From Candidatus Avimuribaculum pullicola (GTDB lineage Bacteria; Bacteroidota; Bacteroidia; Bacteroidales; Muribaculaceae), in contig DVKC01000048.1 of assembly GCA_018716295.1 (NCBI GenBank), positions 1-32,417 of the forward strand: a DNA stretch of 32,417 nt, in the 5' to 3' direction. A program made the position numbers and the translations under genes. Shown here piece after piece: positions 15,416 through 23,558 of the stretch. Position 1 is the stretch's first letter; each line of letters opens with the position of its first letter. Under the pieces are notes generated by a model. That model had not been told where the DNA came from, did no database searches, and saw nothing but the letters and a program-made list of their open reading frames with translations.

Positions 15416-17032
15416 ATGAAAAGATTGCTGTTATTTATCGCGGTTGTGGCCATGTTCGCTTCGACCGCCAAGGCGAGTGAAGTAAATACTTTGAAGAAAT
15501 TGATGAACGCCGAGTTTGCAATTTCTCAATTCTATGTTGATTCGGTCAATGAAAACAAGCTGGTGGAAGATGCCATCAAGGGTATGCTTGAACAACTCGA
15601 CCCGCACTCGTCATACTCCACTCCCGAGGAAACACGCGAACTCGAAGAGCCTCTTGAAGGTGAGTTCAGCGGCATAGGCATTTCGTTCAACATGCTGCAA
15701 GACACGCTATATGTGATACAAACCATCGTAGGCGGCCCGGCCGAAAGCGTGGGTATGCAAGCTGGCGACCGCATAATACAAGTCGAGGACACGGTAATTG
15801 CTGGCAAAAAGATGCGCAACACAAAGATAATGAAAATGTTGCGCGGCAAAAAAGGTTCAAAGGTAAACATCCTTGTGAAACGGCGCGGAGTGGCCGAACT
15901 TATCCCGTTCCGCATAACCCGCGACGACATCCCTCTCTACAGCATCGATGCCGCATACATGGCCGACAAGCACACTGGATATGTGAAAGTGAGCCGTTTT
16001 GGTAAAAAAACCGACGAAGAATTCAACAATGCCATAGCCGACCTGAAAAAGCAAGGCATGGAGCACTTGATTATCGACCTGACAAACAACGGCGGCGGAT
16101 ACTTGCAGACTGCCGTCGATCTTGCCAACAATTTCCTTGGCAGGGACTGCGAGATTGTTTACACAATGGGCAACAATTCTCCACGGTTCGATGCCCAAGC
16201 CAACGGACGCGGCAAATACACCGACAATGATTTCCGCGTGGTGGTGATGGTTGACCAATACTCGGCATCGGCAAGCGAAATCCTTGCTGGAGCATTGCAA
16301 GACTGGGATCGTGCCGTCATCGTGGGACGGCGCACTTTCGGGAAAGGACTTGTGCAACGCCCATTCCGTTTTGAAGATGGTTCGATGATACGCCTCACAG
16401 TGGCACGCTATTACACTCCGTCGGGGCGGTGCATACAGAAGCCCTACACTGCCGGCGACCGTGAAAGCTACAACAAGGATATCTACAACCGCTTCCTCGA
16501 TGGAGAGTTGGCCAACGCCGACAGCATACACATGCCCGATTCGCTATCATACTACACATTGAAATCGCGCCGCTTGATATATGGCGGTGGTGGCATTATG
16601 CCCGATGTGTTTGTCCCGCTCGACACCACCGAATTTAGCGACTACTACCGCGACCTCGTGGCTCGCGGCACACTCAACCAGTATGTCATCGACTACGTTG
16701 ACAAGCACCGCAAAGAAATTTCGGAAAAGCACAAGAACCTTGCCGACTTCGACCGTGACTTCACAGTGGACGATGCCATGCTTGCCAACCTACAAGCCGC
16801 CGGCACCCGCGACAGCATAAAATTTGACACAATCCAATACCAACGCAGCCGGCAGCTAATTGCCGATGTGGTCAAAGCCCTGATTGCCCGCGACGTATAT
16901 GCCGACACTGGTGCTTACAACATGGTGATAAACCACCGCGACCCCATTTTCAAGCAAGCCATGGAAGTCATAAACGACAAGAAACGTTACGACAGCCTGC
17001 TTGCCCCATCCAATTCGGCCAAAGAGCAATGA
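15416..17032 (+). CDS. S41 family C-terminal processing peptidase with PDZ domain
   Basis: The 538-residue exported protease has a signal peptide (about 1-20, ending STAKA), a helical N-terminal region ending in LDPHSSYSTPEE, a PDZ domain (about 85-160, GIGISFNM ... VGMQAGDRIIQV), and the tail-specific protease core. The catalytic pair fits Ser285 in YSASASE and Lys310 in RRTFGKG, 25 residues apart as in E. coli Prc. The substrate groove loop LTNNGGGYLQTAVDLAN is present. Such proteases trim or degrade periplasmic proteins with exposed C-termini. A 40-base gap separates it from coaD. No other membrane segment is seen. Confidence 0.92.
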   Translation: MKRLLLFIAVVAMFASTAKASEVNTLKKLMNAEFAISQFYVDSVNENKLVEDAIKGMLEQLDPHSSYSTPEETRELEEPLEGEFSGIGISFNMLQDTLYVIQTIVGGPAESVGMQAGDRIIQVEDTVIAGKKMRNTKIMKMLRGKKGSKVNILVKRRGVAELIPFRITRDDIPLYSIDAAYMADKHTGYVKVSRFGKKTDEEFNNAIADLKKQGMEHLIIDLTNNGGGYLQTAVDLANNFLGRDCEIVYTMGNNSPRFDAQANGRGKYTDNDFRVVVMVDQYSASASEILAGALQDWDRAVIVGRRTFGKGLVQRPFRFEDGSMIRLTVARYYTPSGRCIQKPYTAGDRESYNKDIYNRFLDGELANADSIHMPDSLSYYTLKSRRLIYGGGGIMPDVFVPLDTTEFSDYYRDLVARGTLNQYVIDYVDKHRKEISEKHKNLADFDRDFTVDDAMLANLQAAGTRDSIKFDTIQYQRSRQLIADVVKALIARDVYADTGAYNMVINHRDPIFKQAMEVINDKKRYDSLLAPSNSAKEQ

Positions 17033-17058
17033 TTTTGCACAAATTTGCGACCAAACGC

Positions 17059-17089
17059 ATTGGATATTCACAAGTTAATAGTAATTTTG
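17059..17089 (+). promoter_or_regulatory. Bacteroidetes-type promoter of asd
   Basis: ATTG (17059-17062), 19 bases, then TAATTTTG (17082-17089), an exact TAnnTTTG box with one mismatch in the upstream element. The asd ATG is at 17113, giving a leader of about 20 bases. Confidence 0.5.
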
Positions 17090-17112
17090 CGCCCAAATTT
17101 TAAAGATAGAAT

Positions 17113-18120
17113 ATGAAAGTAGCAATTGTTGGCGCCAGTGGTGCCGTCGGGCAGGAGTTCCTGCGTGTGCTTGCCGAGCAGCATTTCCCGGTAAGCGAGT
17201 TGTTGTTGTTCGGGTCAAGCCGCAGTGCTGGCCGCAAATATTCCTTTGAAGGCACCGAGGTTGAGGTGCGCGAACTCAAGCACAACGACGACTTCAAGGG
17301 CGTAGATATTGCATTCACATCGGCCGGTGCCGGGACTTCGCGCGAATTTGCCGACACAATCACCAAGCACGGAGCACTGATGATTGACAATTCAAGCGCA
17401 TTCCGCATGGACGACGATGTGCCATTGGTTGTGCCTGAGGTCAACGGCAACGATGCCTTCAACACACCTCGCAACATTATCGCCAATCCCAACTGCACCA
17501 CAATACAGATGGTAGTAGCCCTGAAACCAATCAACGACTTGGCAAAAATACGCCGTGTGCATGTGGCCACCTACCAGGCTGCAAGCGGTGCTGGAGCTGC
17601 CGCAATGGACGAACTTGTGCAACAATACACCGACCTCGCCGCTGGACGCGAACCTGTAGTGGATAAATTTGCATACCAGCTGGCCTACAACGTGATACCT
17701 CACATCGACGTGTTCCAAGACAATGGTTACACCAAGGAGGAAATGAAAATGTTCAACGAAACGCGCAAAATCATGCACGAACCGTCGTTGAGCGTGAGCG
17801 CAATGTGCGTGCGCGTGCCTGTAATGCGCGCCCACAGCGAGGCAATATGGGTCGAAACGGAACGCCCAATCACACCCGAAGAGGCCCGCGAAGCCTTCGC
17901 CAAGGCACAAGGCATAGTAGTTGTTGACAATCCAGCCGAAAAGCAATATCCCATGCCGCTATTCGTGGCAGGAAAAGACCCTGTTTACGTTGGCCGCATT
18001 CGCCGCGACCTCGCCAATGACCACGGTCTTAGCTTCTGGATTGTAGGCGACCAAATCAAAAAAGGCGCAGCACTCAACGCCGTGCAAATAGCACAATATA
18101 TCATCGCCAACAAAAAGTAA
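17113..18120 (+). CDS. asd: Aspartate-semialdehyde dehydrogenase
   Basis: The 335-residue enzyme converts L-aspartyl-4-phosphate to aspartate semialdehyde with NADPH, the branch point to lysine/diaminopimelate, threonine and methionine. It has an NADP-binding N-terminus [14 protein letters not shown] (about 7-20), the [21 protein letters not shown] segment, and the catalytic Cys128 in NPNCTTIQ. The C-terminal domain has the substrate and catalytic-His region [11 protein letters not shown]. The ATG at 17113 gives the canonical [10 protein letters not shown] start. It appears to be its own transcription unit. Confidence 0.96.
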   Translation: MKVAIVGASGAVGQEFLRVLAEQHFPVSELLLFGSSRSAGRKYSFEGTEVEVRELKHNDDFKGVDIAFTSAGAGTSREFADTITKHGALMIDNSSAFRMDDDVPLVVPEVNGNDAFNTPRNIIANPNCTTIQMVVALKPINDLAKIRRVHVATYQAASGAGAAAMDELVQQYTDLAAGREPVVDKFAYQLAYNVIPHIDVFQDNGYTKEEMKMFNETRKIMHEPSLSVSAMCVRVPVMRAHSEAIWVETERPITPEEAREAFAKAQGIVVVDNPAEKQYPMPLFVAGKDPVYVGRIRRDLANDHGLSFWIVGDQIKKGAALNAVQIAQYIIANKK

Positions 18121-18147
18121 CCCACAGCCACAAAAGTATGGCCATAC

Positions 18148-18206
18148 ACTATGGCGGCTTGTCACTGCTCCGGGTGTTTTTCACCCCAGCACCTAGCCGC
18201 CATAGT
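18148..18206. terminator. Hairpin downstream of asd
   Basis: ACTATGGCGGCT (18148-18159) and AGCCGCCATAGT (18195-18206) are perfect reverse complements, with an inner hairpin GGGTG-TTTTT-CACCC. It starts 28 bases after the asd stop. The following ATTTACCCCC is only weakly T-rich, so it may work as a stability hairpin or a factor-assisted terminator. Confidence 0.55.
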
Positions 18207-18256
18207 ATTTACCCCCTTTACATTAATAGTATATCTACTACCCGATAATAAATGTC

Positions 18257-19062
18257 ATGAAAAAGCAAATTATACACATAGACAATGCTGAAATAAGCCT
18301 ACTCCAACAGGGGCAAGAAGACTATATTTCATTAACGGACATGGCTCACAGCCAAATGCAAGAGCATATCATTTTCCGATGGTTGAGTCTGAAAAGTACT
18401 ATTGAATACATAGGCGAATGGGAAGCTCTATATAATCCGAATTTTAATTATACCGAATTCGGTACAATTAGAGATGCTACAGGCAGCAATAATTTCGTTT
18501 TATCTGTTAAAACTTGGATTGAGCGAACCGCTGCAATCGGCATTGTAGCTAAAGCTGGAAGATACGGAGGAACTTATGCTCACAAAGACATTGCCTACCA
18601 TTTTGGGATGTGGATAAGTCCTCGATTCCAATTATTGTTGGTAAAAGAATATCAACGTTTACAGGAAGAAAAGCATAAGTTATTAGGTTGGACAGCAAAA
18701 AGAGAATTGTCTAAAATCAATTATCACATTCATACCGATGCCATCAAAAAAACCTAATCCCTTCGCAGTTAACCCCTCAACAAATATCCTATGTCTATGC
18801 CAATGAAGCAGATGTCCTTAATGTTGCTTTATTCGGTCAAACTGCAAAACAATGGCGAGATTCTCATCCCAACTTGAAAGGAAACATCAGAGATTATGCC
18901 ACCATCAATGAATTGATATGCCTGTCAAATATGGAAAACCTGAATGCCGTATTTATAAATGAAGGCGTTTCGCAATCTGATAGATTGGTCAAGCTGAACC
19001 AAATTGCCATCCAGCAAATGAAAGTATTGGAAGAAGCAAGTAACCGGAATTTATTGAAATAG
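18257..19062 (+). pseudogene. KilA-N domain protein, split by a frameshift at an A7 run
   Basis: Residues 1-164 form a KilA-N-type domain (HIIFRWLSLKSTIEYIGEWE; WIERTAAIGIVAKAGRYGGTYAHKDIAYHFGMWISPRFQ), after which the frame ends at 18757. The missing C-terminal part continues one frame back with no stop: NLIPSQLTPQQISYVYANEA, FGQTAKQWRD, KGNIRDYATINELICLSNME, ending at 19062. The break lies at seven A (18746-18752); an eighth A would restore one protein of about 268 residues. KilA-N proteins are DNA-binding-like accessory proteins typical of phages and genomic islands. The region is AT-rich relative to its neighbours, suggesting transfer. It could be a true pseudogene, an assembly error, or a slippage-expressed gene. 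Confidence 0.8.
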
Positions 19063-19110
19063 CAATATGTTTGCCGAAATCCTTGGCCGGTCACAAGTCC
19101 TTGAATATAA

Positions 19111-19251
19111 AAGTGGGAAACATTGGGAAGACTCGCTCCTGACATACGCAAAAGTGGCATCACTGGATTAGCAGATGGTTCAAAATGGATGAAGAAGTTT
19201 GGAGAGTTTTTAGAAACAATCCCGAGAGTTTTATTGTTGAATGCGAAATAA
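19111..19251 (+). pseudogene. Unidentified C-terminal gene fragment
   Basis: An open stretch of 46 codons without a plausible start ends at TAA 19249-19251. It reads as protein-like sequence (WETLGRLAPDIRKSGITGLA, then DGSKWMKKFGEFLETIP). It follows the broken KilA-N gene in the same AT-rich patch and has a stop just upstream (19108). I do not recognise the family; the tail-like ending suggests a decayed 3' end of an accessory gene. Confidence 0.35.
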
Positions 19252-19274
19252 GACTACAGTTACGACCATGCAAC

Positions 19275-19793
19275 TTATTCTCTTGCCGTGGAAGCCACAG
19301 CATTGACAGCATCAAAAAGGGCTATAAAATCACGCAATACCTGCTCGGAGGGGAACGCACTCAACGGCACAGCTACAAACCTATTTCCACGATACTTGTG
19401 AACATATATCACCACGCACCCTGCCTGCACTTCACGCCCTGCAACATCGTCCCATGACAAGCGCACCACGTTATTTTTGAGTCCATATTTTTCATCGATA
19501 AGCATCGACAATCCCGCTTCGTCGGCCACAAGCGTCTTTTCCATTACGTTATAACGGTTAAGCGGGTCAAGCCCATAATTGAAATATACAAAAAACAACA
19601 ATGGCGGCAAGATGACAAATACAAGCATCAGCGCAATGAGCAAAAATCTTATGTCGGCAAATGCAAGCCCAAGACACGCAACCACAGGCAACGCATATAC
19701 CCACCACATTCGCCCGATATGCCGCATCATCAACATGCGGGCAAAACGTCCGCTAAGTATTGAGAACGATGCTGTTTCGACACGTTTCATCAT
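19275..19793 (-). CDS. Small membrane protein, YcxB-like
   Basis: The 172-residue protein has two adjacent membrane segments (about 31-70: WVYALPVVACLGLAF and FLLIALMLVFVILPPLLFFV), then a soluble C-terminal domain (about 85-165). The soluble part resembles the YcxB-like PH-type domain: LSWDDVAGREVQAGCVVIYV, followed by RFVAVPLSAFPSEQVLRDFIALF. No function is established for the family. Its start overlaps the stop of the C45 hydrolase gene by 4 bases, so the two are translationally coupled. Confidence 0.7.
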   Translation of the reverse strand: MMKRVETASFSILSGRFARMLMMRHIGRMWWVYALPVVACLGLAFADIRFLLIALMLVFVILPPLLFFVYFNYGLDPLNRYNVMEKTLVADEAGLSMLIDEKYGLKNNVVRLSWDDVAGREVQAGCVVIYVHKYRGNRFVAVPLSAFPSEQVLRDFIALFDAVNAVASTARE

Positions 19794-20902
19794 CTCGCGA
19801 GTTTTTTACGCCGAGCTTCAAGCAGTTCATATCCTCGGCGGTAAGCCTCCTTATTGCGTGGTATGAGTTGCTGGCAATATCCTGTACCACGGCTATTGTA
19901 TAACTTGCCGATATCAACGCGATGTTTACCTCCGTCCACTGGCGAGAACACACGGGCTTTACGAGCCATCACGGTGTCGCACAATGGTGAATGGCCATTA
20001 TAGCCCACTCCACGCAACTCATCGGGCAAGCCTCCATCGCCCAGCCACACAGTCCTCAACTCGGCGCATGGCGGATACCCCAACCCTATCCACATAGTAG
20101 TAAGCAACGGTCTTTCGCCCTCGACTACACCTTCTACAACGACAGTCGCCGTAGATGTATAACGTGGTATATAATCCTGGTCGGCAAGCACTTGCTTCTC
20201 GCTATAAGTATCGTCCACACCCGTGCGGCTGCAATAGAACTGCTTTGACAACACCTCGGTGAACAATTCGGCCGATACGCAATGATTTGCAATGTGTGGC
20301 TCAAGCAAGTGCCACGCATTGTCTTCGCGCGTGTAACCTTTCCCCTCGCCATTGCGTCCGCTATGGGCATAATTTGTGCGTACTAATACGCCATCGGGAG
20401 CATCGGCAAGGTCATATTTCACATATCCATAATTGCAAGTTTCAAAATATGCGCCATCGCCAGCGGCATCGATTACACCAAAATTGGCTTCAACTCCCAA
20501 CGGGCGCGGCAAGCTGTCGAGCAATCGGGCAAAATCGCCAACCGAGCGGCAACGTTTCAATGCCTCGGTCATCACCAATCCTTCACGATCCATGTTAGTC
20601 ACAGTGTCGTCCTTGAGATTATACACGGCTGTATTCATCACTGCAAAGCCAGCCGAGTTATACCCTATCCACGCCTCGCGGCAATCGCGGTCGGCGGCAT
20701 TGAACAGGGCTACGTACTCAAATGTCGAGTCGGTGGCAGCAATCCGTTCCACCTTGTTGTCGCCAGCACCAGTGTCACGATGCTTCCACAGCAGGGGTCG
20801 GCCATTTGCCGTCACACGCCCCGAAGCTATTGCCGACGTACACGCAGCCGCGTCACTGGCCGCGACCAAACATGCAATTAAGGCGATATAAAGATATTTC
20901 AT
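19790..20902 (-). CDS. C45-type Ntn hydrolase (linear amide/acyl hydrolase), secreted
   Basis: From the ATG at 20902 the product has 370 residues; an ATG at 20911 adds three. The signal peptide ends at SDAAA and is followed directly by Cys21 (CTSAIASGR), so export would expose a Cys nucleophile as in Ntn hydrolases of the C45/choloylglycine hydrolase group. Other family features are LLWKHRDTG (an Arg/Asp near the nucleophile), WIGYNSAGFAVMNTAVYNL, GDGAYFETCNYGYVKYD and VRTNYAHSGRNGEGKGY, containing the typical xRTNx segment. It probably cleaves an amide bond in the periplasm or outside; the substrate is unknown. It is first in a pair with the YcxB-like gene. Confidence 0.8.
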   Translation of the reverse strand: MKYLYIALIACLVAASDAAACTSAIASGRVTANGRPLLWKHRDTGAGDNKVERIAATDSTFEYVALFNAADRDCREAWIGYNSAGFAVMNTAVYNLKDDTVTNMDREGLVMTEALKRCRSVGDFARLLDSLPRPLGVEANFGVIDAAGDGAYFETCNYGYVKYDLADAPDGVLVRTNYAHSGRNGEGKGYTREDNAWHLLEPHIANHCVSAELFTEVLSKQFYCSRTGVDDTYSEKQVLADQDYIPRYTSTATVVVEGVVEGERPLLTTMWIGLGYPPCAELRTVWLGDGGLPDELRGVGYNGHSPLCDTVMARKARVFSPVDGGKHRVDIGKLYNSRGTGYCQQLIPRNKEAYRRGYELLEARRKKLAR

Positions 20903-20929
20903 TGTTATCATACGGTTGATTTATCCATT

Positions 20930-20966
20930 CAAATTTAGGTAAAAAACTCCGTTTTGCCTAAATTTG
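20930..20966. promoter_or_regulatory. Mirror-image divergent promoters
   Basis: CAAATTTAGG (20930-20939) and CCTAAATTTG (20957-20966) are a perfect 10-base inverted repeat. Each contains an exact TAnnTTTG box: TAAATTTG on the plus strand at 20959-20966 for the thioesterase, and on the minus strand at 20937-20930 for the C45 hydrolase. The 17-base gap means each gene's upstream element would overlap the other's box, so polymerase binding may be mutually exclusive. Confidence 0.6.
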
Positions 20967-20988
20967 CGGGGACAAAACCCAAGGACTA

Positions 20989-21396
20989 ATGCATAACTAT
21001 ATATTTTCACTTGAAATGGAGGTTCGCGACTATGAACTCGACAGCGAGGGCATAGTCAATAACGCCAACTACCTGCACTACCTCGAACACACGCGCCACG
21101 CTTTTTGCCGCCATGCCGGATTTTCGTTTGAACAGATGCAACAGCGCGGCATTATCCCAGTGCTCAACCGTGTGGAAATCGATTACAAGACGCCGTTGCG
21201 CAGCGGCGACACCATGGTCAGCAGCCTGTGGATTGAGATGCAGGGAGTTAGATTTATCTTCCACCAAGACATTTTCAACAAGGCAACTGGCAAAATGGCC
21301 GTAAGCGCGATGGTGAGTTGCGTGTGCCTCGAAGGGGGCAAACTCTCGCGTGGCGAAGCCATTGCCAAGGCATTTAAAGATTACTTCCAACCGTGA
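20989..21396 (+). CDS. Acyl-CoA thioesterase, 4HBT hotdog fold
   Basis: The 135-residue protein is a single hotdog-domain thioesterase. It carries the 4HBT signature near the N-terminus, DSEGIVNNANYLHYLEHTRHA, in which the active-site Asp is replaced by Asn at the VNNANY position, and a core beta sheet (VNRVEIDYKTPLRSGDTM ... FIFHQDIFN). Such enzymes hydrolyse acyl-CoA or acyl-ACP thioesters; the chain length cannot be told. Its stop overlaps the GTG start of dprA (GTGA), so the two genes are coupled. Confidence 0.88.
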   Translation: MHNYIFSLEMEVRDYELDSEGIVNNANYLHYLEHTRHAFCRHAGFSFEQMQQRGIIPVLNRVEIDYKTPLRSGDTMVSSLWIEMQGVRFIFHQDIFNKATGKMAVSAMVSCVCLEGGKLSRGEAIAKAFKDYFQP

Positions 21397-22517
21397 ACGA
21401 CAGCTGCCAATTAGCCTACCGAATTGCTTTTGCTGCCATTCGCGGCATGGGCATGGAACTGGCCGGAAAACTGCTTGATGTGCTGCCCGACGAGGCCGCA
21501 TTCTTTGCCGCCGACAGCCGCGAATTAGTGCAGCTGCTACAGTCGCACAACAAGATAACCGACAACAGCTACCGCCACAAGGTATTGGCAATGGCCAAGG
21601 AAGAAGCACGCTATGTTGCCGACAATGGCATAAATGTCACTTATTTTACCGATCCCGATTTTCCTGCACGGTTGACCAATGCACCTGATGCGCCAATCCT
21701 GCTTTACTCGCGCGGGCAATGCGACCTGAACCGTCCCAAAGTGGTCAGCATCGTGGGGACACGCAATGCGACCGACTATGGTCGCCGTTTCTGCGAAACA
21801 CTTGTCGCCGACTTAACAACGATGTTCAAGGGAGAACTGTTGATTGTAAGCGGGCTCGCCTATGGAATCGACATTGCCGCCCACCGCGCTGCACTGCATG
21901 AGGGAGTGCCTACAGCCGCCGTGCTGGCACACGGGCTAAACACGCTATATCCTGCAATGCACCGCAGCACAGCAAACGAGATGATAAGCCGTGGTGGAGC
22001 ATTGCTCACCGACTATACTTCGCACGACTACATCAGCCGGGCCAATTTCCTTGCACGCAACCGCATAGTTGCTGCACTTGCCGATTGCACCATCGTGGTA
22101 GAATCGGCCGAGAAAGGCGGGGCGATGGCAACAGCAAGCATCGCTTCGAGCTACAACCGCGACGTGTTTGCACTGCCGGGACGTGCCACCGACCAGTACT
22201 CGGCGGGCTGCAACCAGCTCATACGACGCAATGTGGCATCTCTCATAACATCGGCTGCCGACTTGGCACAAGCCATGCAGTGGGACATGCCCCCAGCCAC
22301 AAATGCCCACGGCACTCAACGTGAATTGTTCCCGACACTCAGTGCCGAAGAACAGATTGTCTATGACTTTTTGAAGAGCCACAGCGACCCAGTGCATGTA
22401 AACGTCATCTACGCGACCCTTAAAATACCCATGTCACAACTGCTCGGGCTGCTCATCGACCTGGAATTTAAAGGAATGGTGACAGCCGCTGCCGGCAACA
22501 AATATTCAGCCTCATAA
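21393..22517 (+). CDS. dprA: DNA-processing protein DprA
   Basis: The 374-residue protein has an N-terminal helical segment (IAFAAIRGMGMELAGKLL), the Rossmann-like DprA core with SIVGTRNATDYGRRF (about 115-130), VSGLAYGIDIAAHRAAL (about 152-168) and GGALLTDYTSHDYI, then ESAEKGGAMATASIA (about 232-246), and a C-terminal winged-helix domain (about 315-374). DprA loads RecA on incoming single-stranded DNA during transformation and is widely conserved outside known competent species. The GTG start at 21393 overlaps the thioesterase stop. Length and motifs are complete. Confidence 0.95.
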   Translation: MNDSCQLAYRIAFAAIRGMGMELAGKLLDVLPDEAAFFAADSRELVQLLQSHNKITDNSYRHKVLAMAKEEARYVADNGINVTYFTDPDFPARLTNAPDAPILLYSRGQCDLNRPKVVSIVGTRNATDYGRRFCETLVADLTTMFKGELLIVSGLAYGIDIAAHRAALHEGVPTAAVLAHGLNTLYPAMHRSTANEMISRGGALLTDYTSHDYISRANFLARNRIVAALADCTIVVESAEKGGAMATASIASSYNRDVFALPGRATDQYSAGCNQLIRRNVASLITSAADLAQAMQWDMPPATNAHGTQRELFPTLSAEEQIVYDFLKSHSDPVHVNVIYATLKIPMSQLLGLLIDLEFKGMVTAAAGNKYSAS

Positions 22518-22587
22518 CGTGCCACACAAGCCAAGTGCCGACACCGTGTAATTAAAGAAATTTTTCCCTAATTTTTTCTGTCCATTA

Positions 22588-22858
22588 TTTGGAAAATAGG
22601 AATAAGTGTATTACATTTGCATTACAAAGATGAAACATACCACATCAAAGTAGATTGGGAAACTCATCAAATTTTAATGAAATGCCGAGACAATCTTTCT
22701 CGTCCAATGGCGGGCCGCATTCTGCAAGGATTTGCTCTACGGGGCACAGCGGATTACAAAGGACGGAAGACCTCAAAACCTGATTATCGGAGTTTCATCG
22801 CATCCTTTGGTGTGGCTAATATAAGAGGGGCTGCAAGGCATAATGCCGAGCAACCCCT
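22588..22858 (+). other. Promoter-to-hairpin interval with no intact gene (candidate small RNA or gene relic)
   Basis: TTTG (22588-22591), 20 bases, TACATTTG (22612-22619) is an excellent promoter match. About 207 bases later a nested hairpin occurs: AGGGGCTGC (22826-22834) pairs with GCAACCCCT (22850-22858) with one mismatch, inner GGCA-TAA-TGCC, followed by TTTCCTTTTC. Between them an ATG at 22630 hits a stop after seven codons. A longer frame runs through but overlaps the real minus-strand gene at 22887. The gap 22518-22886 holds nothing else that I can support. Confidence 0.45.
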
Positions 22859-22886
22859 TTCCTTTTCACCTCCACGAATTGCCACA

Positions 22887-23558
22887 TTAGAAAATCTGCA
22901 TCTTGATGCCAAACGAAAGACTTATGAGATCGCATATCGAGTAGCCACTATTACCCACATGGCTCAATATGTAGTAGTCGCAAGTGCTTATTTCATAAAA
23001 CGCTGTTATCGACCGCGCAAAGAATCGTTTTTGCCGTGGTATCTTAAATGTGATGCGTTGCCCGACATACACATTGGTGCGTATGCGCGTCGAAAACCAA
23101 TAATACCCCTTTGGATAACGGTCGGGCTGCCGAACCCAGAAGTCGTTATGCAGCACAGTGTTGAAATATAACCCGCACGCCAACGGCTCGAAATTCCAAC
23201 TTTCATTGATATGGCATTTCCATGGCATAAAATTCTGTTTAAGCGTGAGCGTCACTTTTGCCGCATCCGACTCATATTTCGGCAAGAATCCGACAAAGAA
23301 ATCGGTTTCCCACTGCTTGTTGCGACCATACGACCACCCAGTGCCAAAAGAAATCAGTCCCATATTGCCGGCATACTGTATCTTGCCATACGACGGTATA
23401 AGCCGTTGCCAACGCTGCTGTATTCGTTCCAATCGCTGCTCATAGCGCAACAACCGCTGTATGCTGTCGTGTGGCACAGTGTCGTTGCTGGCACTGGCAG
23501 GAAATGCGGCGATGATGCCGGCAACGACGCAAAATATCTTAAAAAGCAACCTCTTCAT
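22887..23558 (-). CDS. Hypothetical exported protein
   Basis: From the ATG at 23558 the product has 223 residues: a signal peptide (about 1-25, ending FPASAS), a short basic helical stretch (RYEQRLERIQQRWQRLIP), and an aromatic-rich beta-like body with alternating patterns (YAGNMGLISFGTGWSYG; WETDFFVGFLPKYESDAAKVTLTLKQNFMPW). These patterns could form a small outer-membrane barrel. I do not recognise a named family. The start overlaps the end of the metallophosphoesterase gene by 20 bases, so the pair is one transcription unit. Confidence 0.7.
   Translation of the reverse strand: MKRLLFKIFCVVAGIIAAFPASASNDTVPHDSIQRLLRYEQRLERIQQRWQRLIPSYGKIQYAGNMGLISFGTGWSYGRNKQWETDFFVGFLPKYESDAAKVTLTLKQNFMPWKCHINESWNFEPLACGLYFNTVLHNDFWVRQPDRYPKGYYWFSTRIRTNVYVGQRITFKIPRQKRFFARSITAFYEISTCDYYILSHVGNSGYSICDLISLSFGIKMQIF

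Noticed and set aside
18257..19274. Prophage
   Set aside because: KilA-N proteins are phage-associated, but no structural, integrase or lysis genes and no att-like repeats accompany the fragment.
22617..23171. A 184-codon plus-strand open frame
   Set aside because: Its 3' half is antisense to the exported-protein gene 22887-23558, it crosses the hairpin at 22826, and it would begin with TTG inside the promoter box.
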